Positions 1-10,312 of a DNA stretch of 64,000 bases are shown one piece after another. Below the pieces are notes generated by a model. The model saw only the letters and a program-made list of their open reading frames with translations. It did not search any database and was not told the origin of the DNA. How positions within the stretch are numbered: position 1 is the first letter of the stretch; each line of letters starts with the position of its first letter. A program made the translations under genes and the position numbers. The DNA is from Sphingomonas sp. Y38-1Y (GTDB lineage: Bacteria > Pseudomonadota > Alphaproteobacteria > Sphingomonadales > Sphingomonadaceae). The stretch spans positions 2,449,001 to 2,513,000 of the forward strand of contig NZ_CP135916.1 in the NCBI RefSeq assembly GCF_032391395.1, written 5' to 3'.

Positions 1-653
1 AACAGGATGTCGATCAGCCCGTCGGCGAGCAGGCGGCGAAAATCGTCGCCGTGGCGGCTGATGCAGAAGGTGTCGGACAGCGTGAACGCGACCTTGCGGC
101 CGGCGCCCCGCGCCACCTCGATCGCCGCACGCATCGCCTGGCGCGGTTCCTCGGGATCCCAGAGGTAGCCCTCGAGATAGAGGATCGCCGCCGCTTCGAT
201 CATCGCGCGATCCAGCGCCGCCTCGGGCAGGAACTGCGAGGCGCCCAGGAAGGTATTCATCGTCCGCTGCCCGTCGGGGGTGACGAAGATCAGGCAGCGC
301 GCGGTCGTCGGCTCGCCTGCGCGCGATGCGGTGTCGAAGCGGACGCCCTGCGCGCGGATATCGTGCGCGAACACCTGGCCCAGCTGGTCGTCGGCGACCT
401 GGCCGATGAAGCCGCACTTGCCGCCAAGCGCGGCGATGCCCGCAACCGTGTTCGCCGCCGAACCGCCGGAAATCTCGCGACCCGGCCCCATCTTGCCATA
501 GAGCGCGGCAGCAGCCTCGGGCGAGAAGACGAGCTGCATCGATCCCTTGGCCATGCCCTCCTGGGCGAGGAAGGCGTCGTCGGCCTGCGCGAGAATGTCG
601 ACGATCGCGTTACCGATGGCGACGACGTCGTAGGTGGCTTCGGTCAATTGCAT
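1..653 (-). CDS. PfkB-family sugar/nucleoside kinase, adenosine-kinase-like (3' end outside window)
   Basis: I translated the reverse strand by eye. It reads MQLTEATYDVVAIGNAIVDI and stays open to the window edge, so about 217 N-terminal residues are present and the C-terminal half is missing. GGSAANT (residues 63-69) and GFIGQVADD (81-89) are the N-terminal PfkB/ribokinase substrate-binding signature. The family phosphorylates sugars or nucleosides with ATP, and the overall look is closest to bacterial adenosine kinase. The catalytic C-terminal motif with the anion hole and Asp base lies outside the window. The start is ambiguous: AGGAG is only 1 nt from the ATG at 653 but 7 nt from an in-frame TTG at codon 3, so the TTG may be used. 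Confidence 0.85.
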   Translation of the reverse strand, partial: MQLTEATYDVVAIGNAIVDILAQADDAFLAQEGMAKGSMQLVFSPEAAAALYGKMGPGREISGGSAANTVAGIAALGGKCGFIGQVADDQLGQVFAHDIRAQGVRFDTASRAGEPTTARCLIFVTPDGQRTMNTFLGASQFLPEAALDRAMIEAAAILYLEGYLWDPEEPRQAMRAAIEVARGAGRKVAFTLSDTFCISRHGDDFRRLLADGLIDIL

Positions 654-745
654 ACTCCTGGCGTTTGCGCGCGGTTATCGCCGCGACGGCGGCGGCGCAA
701 GCAACGCTGGCGCTTGGCCGTCCGTGCGTGCCAGAAGCGGCGGCG

Positions 746-1423
746 ATGCTGCGTGACCTTGCCCTGTCGATCGGTCAGCTCGGCGACCCGCCGGTCCGAC
801 GCGTGCTCTTCAAGTCGCTGGCGCTGACCGCTGCCTTGTTCGTCGCTTTTGGCGCCGCGTTCTGGTGGGGCGCGCGGCGCGTCGCGCTCGCTTACGGTGC
901 GGGCGGGTGGAGCGAGCTGGCGGGCGCGGCGGCAGTCGTCATCGCGGTGCTCGCCTCTTGGCTCCTGTTCCGTGCGGTTGCGATTGCGGTGATCGGCATC
1001 TTCGCCGACGAAGTGGTCGAGGCAGTCGAGCGGCGCCACTATCCCGCCGCGCTCACGACCGCCCGCAACGTGGCCATGGCGCGTGGCGCGGCGATGGGGC
1101 TGGGTTCGGCTTCGCGCACCATCCTCGTCAATCTGGTGCTGTCGCCCGTCTATGTCGCGCTGCTGGTCACCGGCGTAGGCACGGCCGCGGTGTTCTTCGT
1201 CGTCAATGGCTGGCTGCTCGGCCGCGACCTTGGCGACATGGTCGCGGCGCGCCATCATCCGCGAGCCGCGATGCGCGATTGGCGGAGGTCGACGCGCGGC
1301 GGGCGGATGATGCTGGGACTGGCGGGCACCGCGCTGCTGCTGATACCGGGCGTCAACCTCGTCGCGCCAGTGCTGGCCGCGGCGATAGCGACGCATTGGT
1401 ATCATCGAAGGGGGCAAAGTTGA
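746..1423 (+). CDS. EI24 domain-containing integral membrane protein
   Basis: This is a 225-residue polytopic inner-membrane protein with four or more hydrophobic segments. One is near residues 25-45, a pair spans about 60-90, and others lie near 130-160 and 195-215. The pattern and length fit the EI24/CysZ-like family, whose E. coli member CysZ takes up sulfate. A sulfate role is not shown here and sulfur genes are far away. The frame opens at 665, but the ATG at 746 (MLRDLALSIGQ) gives the usual family N-terminus. The stop overlaps the TTG start of the next gene (TTGA), so the two are probably translated together. Confidence 0.7.
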   Translation: MLRDLALSIGQLGDPPVRRVLFKSLALTAALFVAFGAAFWWGARRVALAYGAGGWSELAGAAAVVIAVLASWLLFRAVAIAVIGIFADEVVEAVERRHYPAALTTARNVAMARGAAMGLGSASRTILVNLVLSPVYVALLVTGVGTAAVFFVVNGWLLGRDLGDMVAARHHPRAAMRDWRRSTRGGRMMLGLAGTALLLIPGVNLVAPVLAAAIATHWYHRRGQS

Positions 1424-1794
1424 GGCACATCGGATCGGCGGCAGTAGGCGCGCTCCTCCTTGGCGGCTGTGCCGCGGTGCCCGCGCCGATGGCCAGCCCC
1501 CCGCCCCCGCCGGCCAAGCCGACCTACACCACCGTCGGGCTGGAACGCGTGCTCGGCCAGACCGCCAATGCGCTGACGCAGCTGTTCGGCACGCCCGATG
1601 CGGAGGTGACCGAGGGGACCGGGCGGAAACTCCAGTTCGGCAGCGGCATCTGCGTGCTCGACGCCTATCTCTATCCCAAGCAGGGCGGCGGCGTGCCGGT
1701 CGTCACCCATGTCGACGCCCGCCAGCGCGACGGCCGCGCCATCGACCGCGCAAGCTGCGTCGCGGCGCTGACCCGGCGGACGGGGGGGCGGTAG
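1420..1794 (+). CDS. small lipoprotein of unknown function
   Basis: The product has 124 residues. TTG at 1420 overlaps the preceding TGA and follows a G-rich ribosome site. The N-terminus is a lipoprotein signal: a short hydrophobic stretch ending in LLGGC, so the mature protein should be acylated at Cys. A Pro-rich linker follows, then a domain with GLERVLGQTANALTQLFGTP. That segment resembles small sphingomonad lipoproteins with an OmlA/SmpA-like half-domain, but I cannot name a function. It is the end of a two-gene unit with the EI24 protein and is followed by repeats. Confidence 0.65.
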   Translation: MRHIGSAAVGALLLGGCAAVPAPMASPPPPPAKPTYTTVGLERVLGQTANALTQLFGTPDAEVTEGTGRKLQFGSGICVLDAYLYPKQGGGVPVVTHVDARQRDGRAIDRASCVAALTRRTGGR

Positions 1795-1821
1795 GCCGCC
1801 TAAGCAGGACGCCTCCTCTCA

Positions 1822-1902
1822 CCGTTTGTGCTGAGCTTGTCGAAGCACGTGCCGCAAGCGCAGCAGTCGTGACACGTCCTTCGACAGGCTCAGGACGAAC
1901 GG
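1822..1902 (+). repeat. family A palindromic repeat, inverted pair
   Basis: Two facing copies of a roughly 30-bp unit with core GAGCTTGTCGAAG on one arm and CTTCGACAGGCTCAGG on the other, separated by about 20 bp. It lies between a rightward and a leftward gene, so the transcript could fold into a long hairpin and end both genes. Confidence 0.85.
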
Positions 1903-1928
1903 GGGTAAGGGAGGCTTTCCTGTCCCCA

Positions 1929-2008
1929 CCCGTTCGGTTTGGGCGAAGTCGAGAACCCTGATCGGGCGTACCGCTTACCCCGTTTCTCGACTTCGCTCAA
2001 AACGAACG
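1929..2008 (+). repeat. family B palindromic repeat, inverted pair
   Basis: CGTTCGG...GGCGAAGTCGAGAA faces TTCTCGACTTCGC...CGAACG. The outer ends (CGTTCG/CGAACG) are shared with family A but the core is different. It lies just past the prfC stop codon. Confidence 0.8.
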
Positions 2009-2027
2009 CTGTTTGTGGGGATGGCTC

Positions 2028-3599
2028 TTACCGCTCCCGCGTCGCCGCGAACTTCACCTTCGAGTAGCGGTCCGCGATATACCCTACTTCCCACGCCGAC
2101 TTGGCGAGGAATACCGGGTTGCCGTCGCGATCCTTCGCCATCGCCGAGCGGTTGAGGTCGGTGAACTCCTTCATCGCCGCCGGATCCTCCGACGAGATCC
2201 ATCGCGCGGTCTCGAATGGTGCCGGCTCCAGGCTGGCGGCGACCTTGTACTCCGCCTCCAGCCGCGACAGCAGCACCTCGAGCTGAAGCTGCCCAACCAC
2301 GCCGATCACCCAGTTGGAGCCGATCTCGGGATAGAAGACCTGGGTCACCCCCTCCTCGGCCATGTCGTCCAGCGCCTTGCGCAGCTGCTTCGTCTTGGTC
2401 GGATCCTTCAACACCACACGGCGCAGGATCTCCGGCGCAAAGTTCGGCAGGCCGGTGAACCGCACGCCTGGCCGCTCGGACAGCGTGTCGCCGACGCGCA
2501 GCACGCCGTGGTTGGGAATGCCGATGATGTCGCCCGGGAACGCCTCGTCGGCGAGCTCGCGCTCGCGAGCGAAGAACAGGATCGGCGAGTGGATCGCGAT
2601 CGGCTTGCCATGCCCACTGGGCGTCAACTTCATGCCGCGCTTGAACGTGCCCGAGCACAGCCGCATGAAGGCGATGCGGTCGCGGTGATTGGGGTCCATG
2701 TTCGCCTGGACCTTGAACACGAAGCCGGTCACCTCCGGGTTCGCCGGGCTGACGGGCGCGGGTTCGGCGGGCTGCGGGCGCGGCGGCGGCGCGTGTTCGG
2801 CCAGCGCGCCGATCAGCGCATCGACGCCGAACTCCTTCAGCGCCGAACCGAAATAGACGGGCGTCAGGTCGCCGTTGCGATACGCCTCGACGTCGAACGG
2901 CGCGTACCCCGCCATCGCCAGCTCCGCATCTTCGCGCAGCTTGGCGACACCCGGCGCCGACAACAGCTCGTCCAGCTTCGGGTCGTGGAGGCCCGACACC
3001 TGGATCACCTTGCCCTGGAACTCGCGGCTCGGCCCCTCGGGCAGCAACAGGCGATTGCCGACCAGGTCGTAGATGCCCTCGAACTCGCCGCCCATGCCGA
3101 CCGGCCACGTCATCGGCGTGACGTCGAGCGCGAGCAGCTCGGCGATCTCGTCCAGAGTCTCGAATACCGGGCGACCCTCGCGATCGACCTTGTTGACGAA
3201 GGTGATGATCGGCACCGAACGGAGGCGGCAGACCTCGAACAGCTTGCGCGTCTGGCTCTCGATACCCTTGGCGACGTCGATCACCATCACCGCCGAATCG
3301 ACGGCGGTCAGCGTGCGGTACGTATCCTCGCTGAAATCCTCGTGGCCCGGCGTGTCGAGCAGGTTGAAGGTCACGCCCTCCCGCTCGAACGTCATGACCG
3401 AGCTGGTCACCGAGATGCCGCGCTGCTGCTCGATCTTCATCCAGTCGGATCGCGCGCGCCGCGCGGCGCCGCGTGCCTTGACCTCGCCCGCCAGGTGGAT
3501 CGCGCCGCCGAACAGCAACAGCTTTTCGGTCAGCGTGGTCTTGCCGGCGTCGGGGTGGGAGATGATCGCAAAGGTGCGACGGTCGTCGAAATGGCTCAT
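2028..3599 (-). CDS. prfC: peptide chain release factor 3 (RF3)
   Basis: The 523-residue product is a translational GTPase that recycles RF1/RF2 from the ribosome after termination (E. coli RF3 has 529 residues). The P-loop SHPDAGKTT is at residues 14-22, DTPGH at 82-86 and NKVD at 136-139, followed by the domain II beta barrel and the RF3-specific C-terminal domain. The start MSHFDDRRTFAIISHPDAGK matches the family. It is cytoplasmic and monocistronic, with its 3' end in the repeat cluster and a short gap to the MFS gene upstream. Confidence 0.97.
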   Translation of the reverse strand: MSHFDDRRTFAIISHPDAGKTTLTEKLLLFGGAIHLAGEVKARGAARRARSDWMKIEQQRGISVTSSVMTFEREGVTFNLLDTPGHEDFSEDTYRTLTAVDSAVMVIDVAKGIESQTRKLFEVCRLRSVPIITFVNKVDREGRPVFETLDEIAELLALDVTPMTWPVGMGGEFEGIYDLVGNRLLLPEGPSREFQGKVIQVSGLHDPKLDELLSAPGVAKLREDAELAMAGYAPFDVEAYRNGDLTPVYFGSALKEFGVDALIGALAEHAPPPRPQPAEPAPVSPANPEVTGFVFKVQANMDPNHRDRIAFMRLCSGTFKRGMKLTPSGHGKPIAIHSPILFFARERELADEAFPGDIIGIPNHGVLRVGDTLSERPGVRFTGLPNFAPEILRRVVLKDPTKTKQLRKALDDMAEEGVTQVFYPEIGSNWVIGVVGQLQLEVLLSRLEAEYKVAASLEPAPFETARWISSEDPAAMKEFTDLNRSAMAKDRDGNPVFLAKSAWEVGYIADRYSKVKFAATRER

Positions 3600-3642
3600 G
3601 TCGCGCCGCCCCTAGCGCCTAATGCCGCCGGTTGCGAGGGGC

Positions 3643-4842
3643 TCAGGCGGGACAGGGCTCGGGCGCACGCTGTCCGCGCTCCAGCAGCATCGACATGCCG
3701 ATAAAGGCGAGGCCGCCCAGCGCCAGCAACGCGCCGACCCAGCCGGTCGAGGTCCAGCCATAACCCGCCGCGATCGCCATGCCACCGAGCAGCGGCCCGA
3801 GCGCGTTGGCGGTGTTGAACGCCGAATGATTGAGCGCCGCCGCCAGCGCCTGCGCCTCGCCCGCGACGTCCATCAGCCGCGTCTGGAGCACGGTCCCGAG
3901 CGCGCCGCCGATGCCGATCGCCGTGGCGGCAAGACACACGCTCCACAGCGCACCGGTCGCCAGCGGCCACATCAGCAGCGCCATCATCGACCAGACGAGC
4001 AGCCCCGCCGCGGTGGGCAGCAAGGCGCGGTCGGCGAAGCGCGGGACGATCAGGTTACCGCCGGTCAGCCCGATGCCGAACGCCGCCAGCGCGATCGGGA
4101 TCGCACTCTCGCTGACGCCCGTCACCGCCAGCATTGTGTCCGCGAGGTAGGTATAGACCGCGAACATGCCGCCGAACCCGATCGCGCCCGCCGCCAGCGT
4201 CAGCCAGATCTGCGTCTTGCCCAGCGCGCGCAGCTCCCGCAGCGGACTGGCGCCCGGCTCCGGCTCGTCGCGCGGCGCGAGCACGAACACCAAAGCCGCG
4301 GTCAACAACGCCAAGACCGCGACGATCGCGAATACCCAGCGCCAGCCGACCGCCTGACCCAGGAAGTTGGCGAGCGGCACGCCGACGATCGTCGCCGCGG
4401 TCAGCCCCAGCATCACGCGTGCCACCGCCTTGGTCCGCTGCTCGGTCGGGACCAGCCCCGCCGCGACCAAAGCCGCGATCCCGAAATAGGCGCCGTGCGG
4501 CAGCCCCGCGAGAAAGCGGAAAACCAGCATCTGAGGATAATCGCCCGCCAGCCCCGACAACCCGTTGCCGAGCGCGAAAAGCAGCATCAGCGCGACCAGC
4601 AGCATCCGCTTGGAAAATTTCGCCGCCAGTACCGCCAGCAGCGGCGCGCCGACGACGACCCCCAATGCATAGGCGCTGATCGCATGCCCCGCGGTCGTCG
4701 CGTCGATCCCCAGGTCGCGCGCGAAGAACGGCAGCAGGCTCATCGTCGCGAACTCGGTCGTGCCGATGGCGAAGCCACCCACTGCCAGCGCAAGATGGAC
4801 GAGGCCGACGGGCGGCAGGGTGCTGGACGAGGGTGCGGACAT
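3643..4842 (-). CDS. MFS transporter, DHA1/AraJ-like exporter
   Basis: The product has 399 residues and about 12 hydrophobic helices in two six-helix halves. It contains the MFS signature stretch GTTEFATMSLLPFFARDLGI at the first helix and the family's short helix 2-3 loop. Length and N-terminus fit the AraJ/NepI/YdhP group of drug or sugar-efflux antiporters; the substrate cannot be read from sequence. The frame opens 12 codons earlier, but the ATG at 4842 (MSAPSSSTLPP) is preferred because the upstream residues are not family-like. It lies in the inner membrane. Confidence 0.88.
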   Translation of the reverse strand: MSAPSSSTLPPVGLVHLALAVGGFAIGTTEFATMSLLPFFARDLGIDATTAGHAISAYALGVVVGAPLLAVLAAKFSKRMLLVALMLLFALGNGLSGLAGDYPQMLVFRFLAGLPHGAYFGIAALVAAGLVPTEQRTKAVARVMLGLTAATIVGVPLANFLGQAVGWRWVFAIVAVLALLTAALVFVLAPRDEPEPGASPLRELRALGKTQIWLTLAAGAIGFGGMFAVYTYLADTMLAVTGVSESAIPIALAAFGIGLTGGNLIVPRFADRALLPTAAGLLVWSMMALLMWPLATGALWSVCLAATAIGIGGALGTVLQTRLMDVAGEAQALAAALNHSAFNTANALGPLLGGMAIAAGYGWTSTGWVGALLALGGLAFIGMSMLLERGQRAPEPCPA

Positions 4843-4911
4843 GCTCCGCCAAGTGGCTATGCTGCACCGCAGCGTCAACCGCTGCGGCGTGCAATCGTCA
4901 GTGCGCGCCCG

Positions 4912-5778
4912 TTAACGCGACAGCGTCACCTGCATCCGCACGGTCCAGCGCGCACCGGGCGAGACGCGGCGGATACCGGGCTTCGCCCAGATATCGCCGG
5001 CGAACCCCTGGGGATCGGCGATGCCGTGCCAGGGCTCGACACAGACGAACGCGGCACCCGGCTTGGTCCAGACGCCCAGCATCGGCGTGTCGGGAAAGTC
5101 GATGATGAGCTGCGGGCCATCGACCGCGCCGTATTGCACGGATTGGCTGACGATCCGCTTCCACACCAGCGCATCGATCGCGAACAGCTCGTCGGCGAGC
5201 GACAGCGTGCGCCCGTCGAGCGGGCTTGGCCGATCCTCCGGACCGATCAGCCCACCCTCGACGATCCGCGCGAGATTGGAGGGCTCGGCGGCCTCGAACA
5301 GGATGCGGTGCTCGGCGCGGTCGCGGCCATAAGGGAGCGGCCAAGCGAATGCGGGATGGAAGCCGATGCTCGCGGGCAGGTCGCGGTCGTCGCGATTCTC
5401 GACGCTCACCTCGGTGATCAGCGTCGCGCCCCGAATCGAATGCCGCACGTCGAGCGCGAAGGCGAAGGGATAGTGCGCTCGCGTCTCGGCACTGTCGGTC
5501 AGGCGGAAGGTAACGGCATCGGGCCACTGCTCGACCACCTCGAACAGGCTGTGCCGCGCGAAACCATGCTTGGGCATCGGATAGCGCGTGCCGTCGATCG
5601 TCCAGTGATCGTCCACCAGCGCGCCGACATTGGGAAACAGGATCGGCGCGCGACCCTTCCAGAACTCAGGGTTAGCGTCGGTCATCAACTCGCGCCCGCC
5701 ATCGTCGAGGAGGTGCGAGAGCTCGGCGCCGAGCGGATTGATCTGGGCCGTCAGGTCGGCCGAGGCGATGGTAATCAT
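4912..5778 (-). CDS. aldose 1-epimerase family protein
   Basis: The 288-residue product is a galactose-mutarotase-like beta-sandwich enzyme, expected to interconvert alpha and beta anomers of sugars (or sugar phosphates, as in YeaD). INPLGAELSHL near the N-terminus, SIGFHPAFAWPL in the middle and CVEPWHGIADPQGF near the C-terminus carry the family's substrate-binding and catalytic His and Glu positions. The ATG at 5778 overlaps the stop of the rhomboid gene (ATGA), indicating translational coupling. The longer upstream frame is the rhomboid gene read out of phase. Confidence 0.87.
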   Translation of the reverse strand: MITIASADLTAQINPLGAELSHLLDDGGRELMTDANPEFWKGRAPILFPNVGALVDDHWTIDGTRYPMPKHGFARHSLFEVVEQWPDAVTFRLTDSAETRAHYPFAFALDVRHSIRGATLITEVSVENRDDRDLPASIGFHPAFAWPLPYGRDRAEHRILFEAAEPSNLARIVEGGLIGPEDRPSPLDGRTLSLADELFAIDALVWKRIVSQSVQYGAVDGPQLIIDFPDTPMLGVWTKPGAAFVCVEPWHGIADPQGFAGDIWAKPGIRRVSPGARWTVRMQVTLSR

Positions 5779-6410
5779 GCGCCGCGCCAGTGCCAGCGCA
5801 CCAGCGGCCGCGCAAGCGCCACCCCGGCGATGAACCCGCCGACATGCGCCGCCCCTGCGACGGGCATCGACGTGCCCGCGCTGATGAAGCCGATCGCCAT
5901 GTTGATCGCGGTCCAGGCCGCGACCAGCCACAGGATATGGACGGTCTGCGCCGACAGCGGCCCGATCGCCCGCGTGCGATTACGGCTGAACAGCACCGAA
6001 TAGGCGCCGACGATTCCGGAGATCGCGCCGCTCGCACCGATCATCGGCACTGCCGATTGCGGATCGAGCAGCCAGTGCGCCAGCACCGCCGCCACCGCGC
6101 CGATGCCATAGAGGATGCCGATTGCCTGCCAGCCCACCGCGCGCTCGGTCGAGGCGCCGGTATAGCCGAGCATCAGCAGGTTGAAGCCGAGATGCAGGAA
6201 GCTTGCGTGGACGAGCGTCGCGCTGAACGGCGTCAGCCACACGGGCAGCAGGTCCGCCTGATCGAGCAGCGGCAGGCCGTCGCCCAGCCGCGCCGGGATG
6301 AACCCGGCATAGACCGCGGCATAGCCGACCATGTCGGACAGCAGCAGCACAGCGCCCGCGATGCCCGTCACCACCGCGATCGCGGCCGTGGCGGGCGCGC
6401 GGCTCAGCAT
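5775..6410 (-). CDS. rhomboid-family intramembrane serine protease
   Basis: The product has 211 residues and about six membrane helices. The catalytic Ser is in GASG (Ser127) and the catalytic His is His189 in AAHVGGF. HLGFN at residues 73-77 supplies the oxyanion His/Asn pair. This is the minimal six-helix bacterial rhomboid that cuts within or next to membrane helices of client proteins. It is coupled to the downstream epimerase gene by a 4-bp overlap and follows greA by 8 bp, so greA, rhomboid and epimerase may form one transcript. The substrate is unknown. Confidence 0.9.
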   Translation of the reverse strand: MLSRAPATAAIAVVTGIAGAVLLLSDMVGYAAVYAGFIPARLGDGLPLLDQADLLPVWLTPFSATLVHASFLHLGFNLLMLGYTGASTERAVGWQAIGILYGIGAVAAVLAHWLLDPQSAVPMIGASGAISGIVGAYSVLFSRNRTRAIGPLSAQTVHILWLVAAWTAINMAIGFISAGTSMPVAGAAHVGGFIAGVALARPLVRWHWRGA

Positions 6411-6418
6411 CGCTCGGC

Positions 6419-6895
6419 TCAGACGAACTCGATCTTGGAGACGAGATAATAGCGGTCGCCCGCGGGCACCGACACCTCGACCTCGTCGTCTACGCGGCGG
6501 CCGATCAGCGCGCGGCCGAGCGGCGAGTTGTAGCTGATGCGGCCGGTCTTGGCGTCCGCCTCGGTCTGGCCGACGATCTGGTACTTCACCGGCTTCTCGT
6601 CCTCGTCCAGGAGCGTCACCGTCGCGCCGAACACGACCTTGTCGCCCGACAGGTCGCGCGGATCGATGACCTGCGCGCGGCTGAGCTTGTCTTCGATGTC
6701 GGCGATCGTCGCCTCGATCTGTCCCTGGCGCTCCTTGGCGGCGTGGTATTCGGCGTTTTCGGACAGGTCGCCGTGCGCGCGCGCTTCCTCGATCGCATCG
6801 ACGATCAGGGGGCGTTCCGTTTTCAACCGCTTCAGCTCGCTGGTGAGCGTATCATAGCCCTCCTGCAGCATCGGCATCTTCTCGACGGTCGCCAT
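6419..6895 (-). CDS. greA: transcription elongation factor GreA
   Basis: The product has 158 residues, the same length as E. coli GreA. The N-terminal antiparallel coiled coil spans roughly residues 10-75 and carries the acidic tip GDLSENAEY (Asp43, Glu46). The tip enters the RNA polymerase secondary channel and stimulates cleavage of backtracked RNA. The C-terminal FKBP-like domain follows. The start [14 protein letters not shown] is preferred over an in-frame ATG 19 codons upstream. It lies downstream of carB, as in many alphaproteobacteria. Confidence 0.96.
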   Translation of the reverse strand: MATVEKMPMLQEGYDTLTSELKRLKTERPLIVDAIEEARAHGDLSENAEYHAAKERQGQIEATIADIEDKLSRAQVIDPRDLSGDKVVFGATVTLLDEDEKPVKYQIVGQTEADAKTGRISYNSPLGRALIGRRVDDEVEVSVPAGDRYYLVSKIEFV

Positions 6896-6973
6896 ACCCA
6901 GTTCCTTCAACAGCCCCTTTTCGCGCGACCCCTGTTCCGGGAACGCCCGCACACCAACCGATTATTATGGGGA

Positions 6974-9900
6974 TTAATCGTGCGAACGCGAATAATAGGC
7001 CTGTAGGGATCGCACTTCAAGGGACTGGCGCTGCTGTGCAGCGATCGCCTGCGCTGCCGCGACACTGGCCGAAGCGGTCGTGAAATACGGCACTTTCATC
7101 CCGAGCGCGGACTGGCGGATCTCCGCGGAATCCTTGTGCGACTGCCACCCTTCGGTGGTGTTGAAGATGAGGTCGATGCCGCCGTCCAGGATGCGGTCGA
7201 CGATGTGCGGACGGCCCTGCGCCACCTTGTTGACGCGCTCCACCGCGATGCCCTGTCCGCTGAGGAAGTCGGCGGTGCCGCCCGTCGCGATGATCGTGAA
7301 CCCGAGCTCGGCCAGGATGCGCACGCCCGGCAGCACCACCGCCTTGTCGCCGTCCTTGACGCTGACGAACAGCCGACCCTCGGCCGGCAGCACGGTGCCG
7401 GCGCCCAGCTGCGACTTGGCGAAGGCGATCGCGAAGTCGGTGTCGATCCCCATCACCTCACCTGTCGACTTCATCTCCGGCGACAGCACGGGATCGACGC
7501 CGGGGAAGCGCGCGAACGGGAACACCGCTTCCTTGACCGCGATGTGATCGATGTTGCGGTCGATCGGCGGCAGGTTGGCGAGCTTCTCGCCCGCCATCAC
7601 GCGGCTGGCGTACTTGGCGATCGGCGCGCCGATCGCCTTGGCGACGAACGGCACCGTGCGGCTGGCGCGCGGATTGACCTCGATGAGGTAGACCTCGCCA
7701 TCCTTGACCGCGAACTGGATGTTCATCAGCCCGACGACGGAGAGCGCCCTGGCGAGCACCGCGGTCTGGCGCTCGATCTCGGCGATGACGTCGCCCGGCA
7801 GGCTGTAGGGCGGAAGCGAGCAGGCGCTGTCGCCCGAATGGACGCCCGCCTCCTCGATATGCTGGAGCACGCCGGCGACGGTCACATCGGTGCCGTCGCT
7901 GATCGCATCGACATCGACCTCGATCGCGTCGCGCAGATACTGGTCGATCAGCACCGGCGCGTCGCCCGACACCTGCACCGCGGTCTGGATATAGGCCTCC
8001 AGCTGCGGGGTGCCGTCGACGATCTCCATCGCGCGGCCGCCCAGCACATAGCTGGGCCGCATCAGCACCGGATAGCCGATGCGCTCGGCGACCGCGATCG
8101 CCTCCTCCCGGCTGCGCGCGATACCATTGGCGGGCTGCTTGAGGCCGAGCTTGGCGATCAGCGCGGCGAACCGCTCGCGGTCTTCGGCGAGGTCGATCGC
8201 GTCGGGCGAGGTGCCCAGGATCGGGATCCCCGCGCCTTCGAGCGCGCGTGCCAGGTTGAGCGGCGTCTGCCCGCCGAACTGGACGATCACGCCGACCAGC
8301 TCGCCATTGGCCTTCTCGGTCTCGAGGATCTCGAGCACGTCCTCGGCGGTCAGCGGCTCGAAATAGAGACGGTCCGACGTATCATAGTCGGTGCTCACCG
8401 TCTCCGGGTTGCAGTTGACCATGATCGTCTCATAGCCCGCGTCCGCTAGCGCGAAGCAGGCATGGCAGCAGCAATAGTCGAACTCGATCCCCTGCCCGAT
8501 CCGGTTCGGCCCGCCGCCCAGGATGACGATCTTGCGCCGGTTCGTCGGCTGGCTCTCGTCCTCGGGCGCGCCGAAGCTCGGCGCTTCGTAGGTCGAGTAC
8601 ATATAAGGCGTCTTAGCCTCGAACTCGGCGGCGCAGGTGTCGATCCGCTTGAACACCGGGCGCACGCCCAGCTTGTGGCGAAGCTCGCGCACCTCGTTCT
8701 CGTTGACGCCGCCGGTCATCGCCTTGACCGCCTCGTGGATCAGGCCGCCGCGCGCCGGGAAGCGGTGGCGGAGCCCCGCGCTCTCGACCGCCAGATAGGC
8801 GAGCCGCCGGTCGCTGAAGCCCATCGCCTTCAGCCGCCGCATCCCGGCCGCGTCGCGCGGCAGACCGCTGGCGATCACCTCCGCCTCTGCGTCGACGATC
8901 TCCTTGATGCGGTTGAGGAACCAGGGATCGTACTTGGCGATCGCATGGACTTCCTCGACGGACAGGCCTTCACGAAGGGCTTGCGCGGCGACCAGGAGAC
9001 GGTCGGGCGTGGCCTGCGAAAGCGCCGCCTCGATCTCCGCCTTGGGCGCGCCCTTCAGGTGCTCGACGTCGTTGAAGCCGGACAGGCCGGTCTCCAGCCC
9101 GCGCAGCGCCTTTTGCAGGCTCTCGTGGATCGACCGGCCGATCGCCATCACCTCGCCCACCGACTTCATCGCGGTGGAGAGCAAAGGCTCCGACCCCTTG
9201 AACTTCTCGAACGCGAAGCGCGGGATCTTGGTGACGACGTAATCGATCGTGGGCTCGAACGACGCGGGCGTCGCGCCGGTGATGTCGTTCTCGATCTCGT
9301 CCAGCGTGTAGCCGACCGCCAGCTTCGCCGCGACCTTGGCGATCGGGAAGCCCGTCGCCTTCGACGCCAATGCCGAGGAGCGGCTGACCCGCGGGTTCAT
9401 CTCGATGACGATCAGGCGGCCGTCCTTGGGATTGACCGCGAACTGGACGTTCGACCCGCCGGTCTCCACGCCGATCTCACGCAGCACCGCGATGCTCGCG
9501 TTGCGCATGATCTGATATTCCTTGTCCGTCAGCGTCAGGGCCGGCGCGACGGTGATGCTGTCGCCGGTATGGACGCCCATCGGATCGATATTCTCGATCG
9601 AGCAGACGATGATGGCGTTGTCGGCGCGATCGCGCACGACCTCCATCTCATATTCCTTCCAGCCGAGCAGCGATTCCTCGATCAGCACCTCGGTGGTGGG
9701 CGACGCGTCCAGGCCCTTGCGGACGATCTCGACGAACTCTTCGCGGTTATAGGCGATGCCGCCGCCGGTGCCGCCCAGCGTGAAGCTCGGCCGGATGATC
9801 GCGGGGAGGCCGGTCTTCTCCAGTCCCTCCAGCGCTTCCTCGACGGTGTGCGCAATCGCGGAGCGGGCGCTTTCCAGCCCGATCTTGTCCATCGCCGCGC

Positions 9901-10312
9901 GGAATTTCTGCCGGTCCTCGGCCTTGTCGATCGCCTCTGCATCGGCGCCGATCATGGTGACGCCGTACTTCTCGAACGTCCCGTCGGCGAACAGCGCCAG
10001 CGCGGTGTTGAGCGCGGTCTGGCCACCCATCGTCGGCAGGACCGCCCAACCACCCGGAAACGCTGCCGTCTCCTTCTCGATGATCTTGGCGACGATCGCC
10101 GGCGTGATCGGCTCGACATAGGTCGCGTCGGCGAGCTCCGGATCGGTCATGATCGTCGCGGGGTTGGAGTTGACGAGGACGACGCGATAGCCCTCCTCCT
10201 TCAACGCCTTGATCGCCTGCGTGCCCGAATAGTCGAACTCGCACGCCTGCCCGATAACGATCGGCCCCGCGCCAATGACGAGGATGGAGGAGATGTCGAT
10301 GCGTTTGGGCAT
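6974..10312 (-). CDS. carB: carbamoyl-phosphate synthase large subunit
   Basis: The product has 1112 residues. Two homologous ATP-grasp halves each begin with a dinucleotide-fold motif ([19 protein letters not shown] and [18 protein letters not shown]). The C-terminal MGS-like allosteric domain includes [11 protein letters not shown]. With CarA it makes carbamoyl phosphate from bicarbonate, glutamine ammonia and 2 ATP for pyrimidines and arginine. The ATG at 10312 overlaps the stop of the small ORF inserted between carA and carB (sequence TAATG type), so translation is probably coupled through that ORF. Confidence 0.98.
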   Translation of the reverse strand: MPKRIDISSILVIGAGPIVIGQACEFDYSGTQAIKALKEEGYRVVLVNSNPATIMTDPELADATYVEPITPAIVAKIIEKETAAFPGGWAVLPTMGGQTALNTALALFADGTFEKYGVTMIGADAEAIDKAEDRQKFRAAMDKIGLESARSAIAHTVEEALEGLEKTGLPAIIRPSFTLGGTGGGIAYNREEFVEIVRKGLDASPTTEVLIEESLLGWKEYEMEVVRDRADNAIIVCSIENIDPMGVHTGDSITVAPALTLTDKEYQIMRNASIAVLREIGVETGGSNVQFAVNPKDGRLIVIEMNPRVSRSSALASKATGFPIAKVAAKLAVGYTLDEIENDITGATPASFEPTIDYVVTKIPRFAFEKFKGSEPLLSTAMKSVGEVMAIGRSIHESLQKALRGLETGLSGFNDVEHLKGAPKAEIEAALSQATPDRLLVAAQALREGLSVEEVHAIAKYDPWFLNRIKEIVDAEAEVIASGLPRDAAGMRRLKAMGFSDRRLAYLAVESAGLRHRFPARGGLIHEAVKAMTGGVNENEVRELRHKLGVRPVFKRIDTCAAEFEAKTPYMYSTYEAPSFGAPEDESQPTNRRKIVILGGGPNRIGQGIEFDYCCCHACFALADAGYETIMVNCNPETVSTDYDTSDRLYFEPLTAEDVLEILETEKANGELVGVIVQFGGQTPLNLARALEGAGIPILGTSPDAIDLAEDRERFAALIAKLGLKQPANGIARSREEAIAVAERIGYPVLMRPSYVLGGRAMEIVDGTPQLEAYIQTAVQVSGDAPVLIDQYLRDAIEVDVDAISDGTDVTVAGVLQHIEEAGVHSGDSACSLPPYSLPGDVIAEIERQTAVLARALSVVGLMNIQFAVKDGEVYLIEVNPRASRTVPFVAKAIGAPIAKYASRVMAGEKLANLPPIDRNIDHIAVKEAVFPFARFPGVDPVLSPEMKSTGEVMGIDTDFAIAFAKSQLGAGTVLPAEGRLFVSVKDGDKAVVLPGVRILAELGFTIIATGGTADFLSGQGIAVERVNKVAQGRPHIVDRILDGGIDLIFNTTEGWQSHKDSAEIRQSALGMKVPYFTTASASVAAAQAIAAQQRQSLEVRSLQAYYSRSHD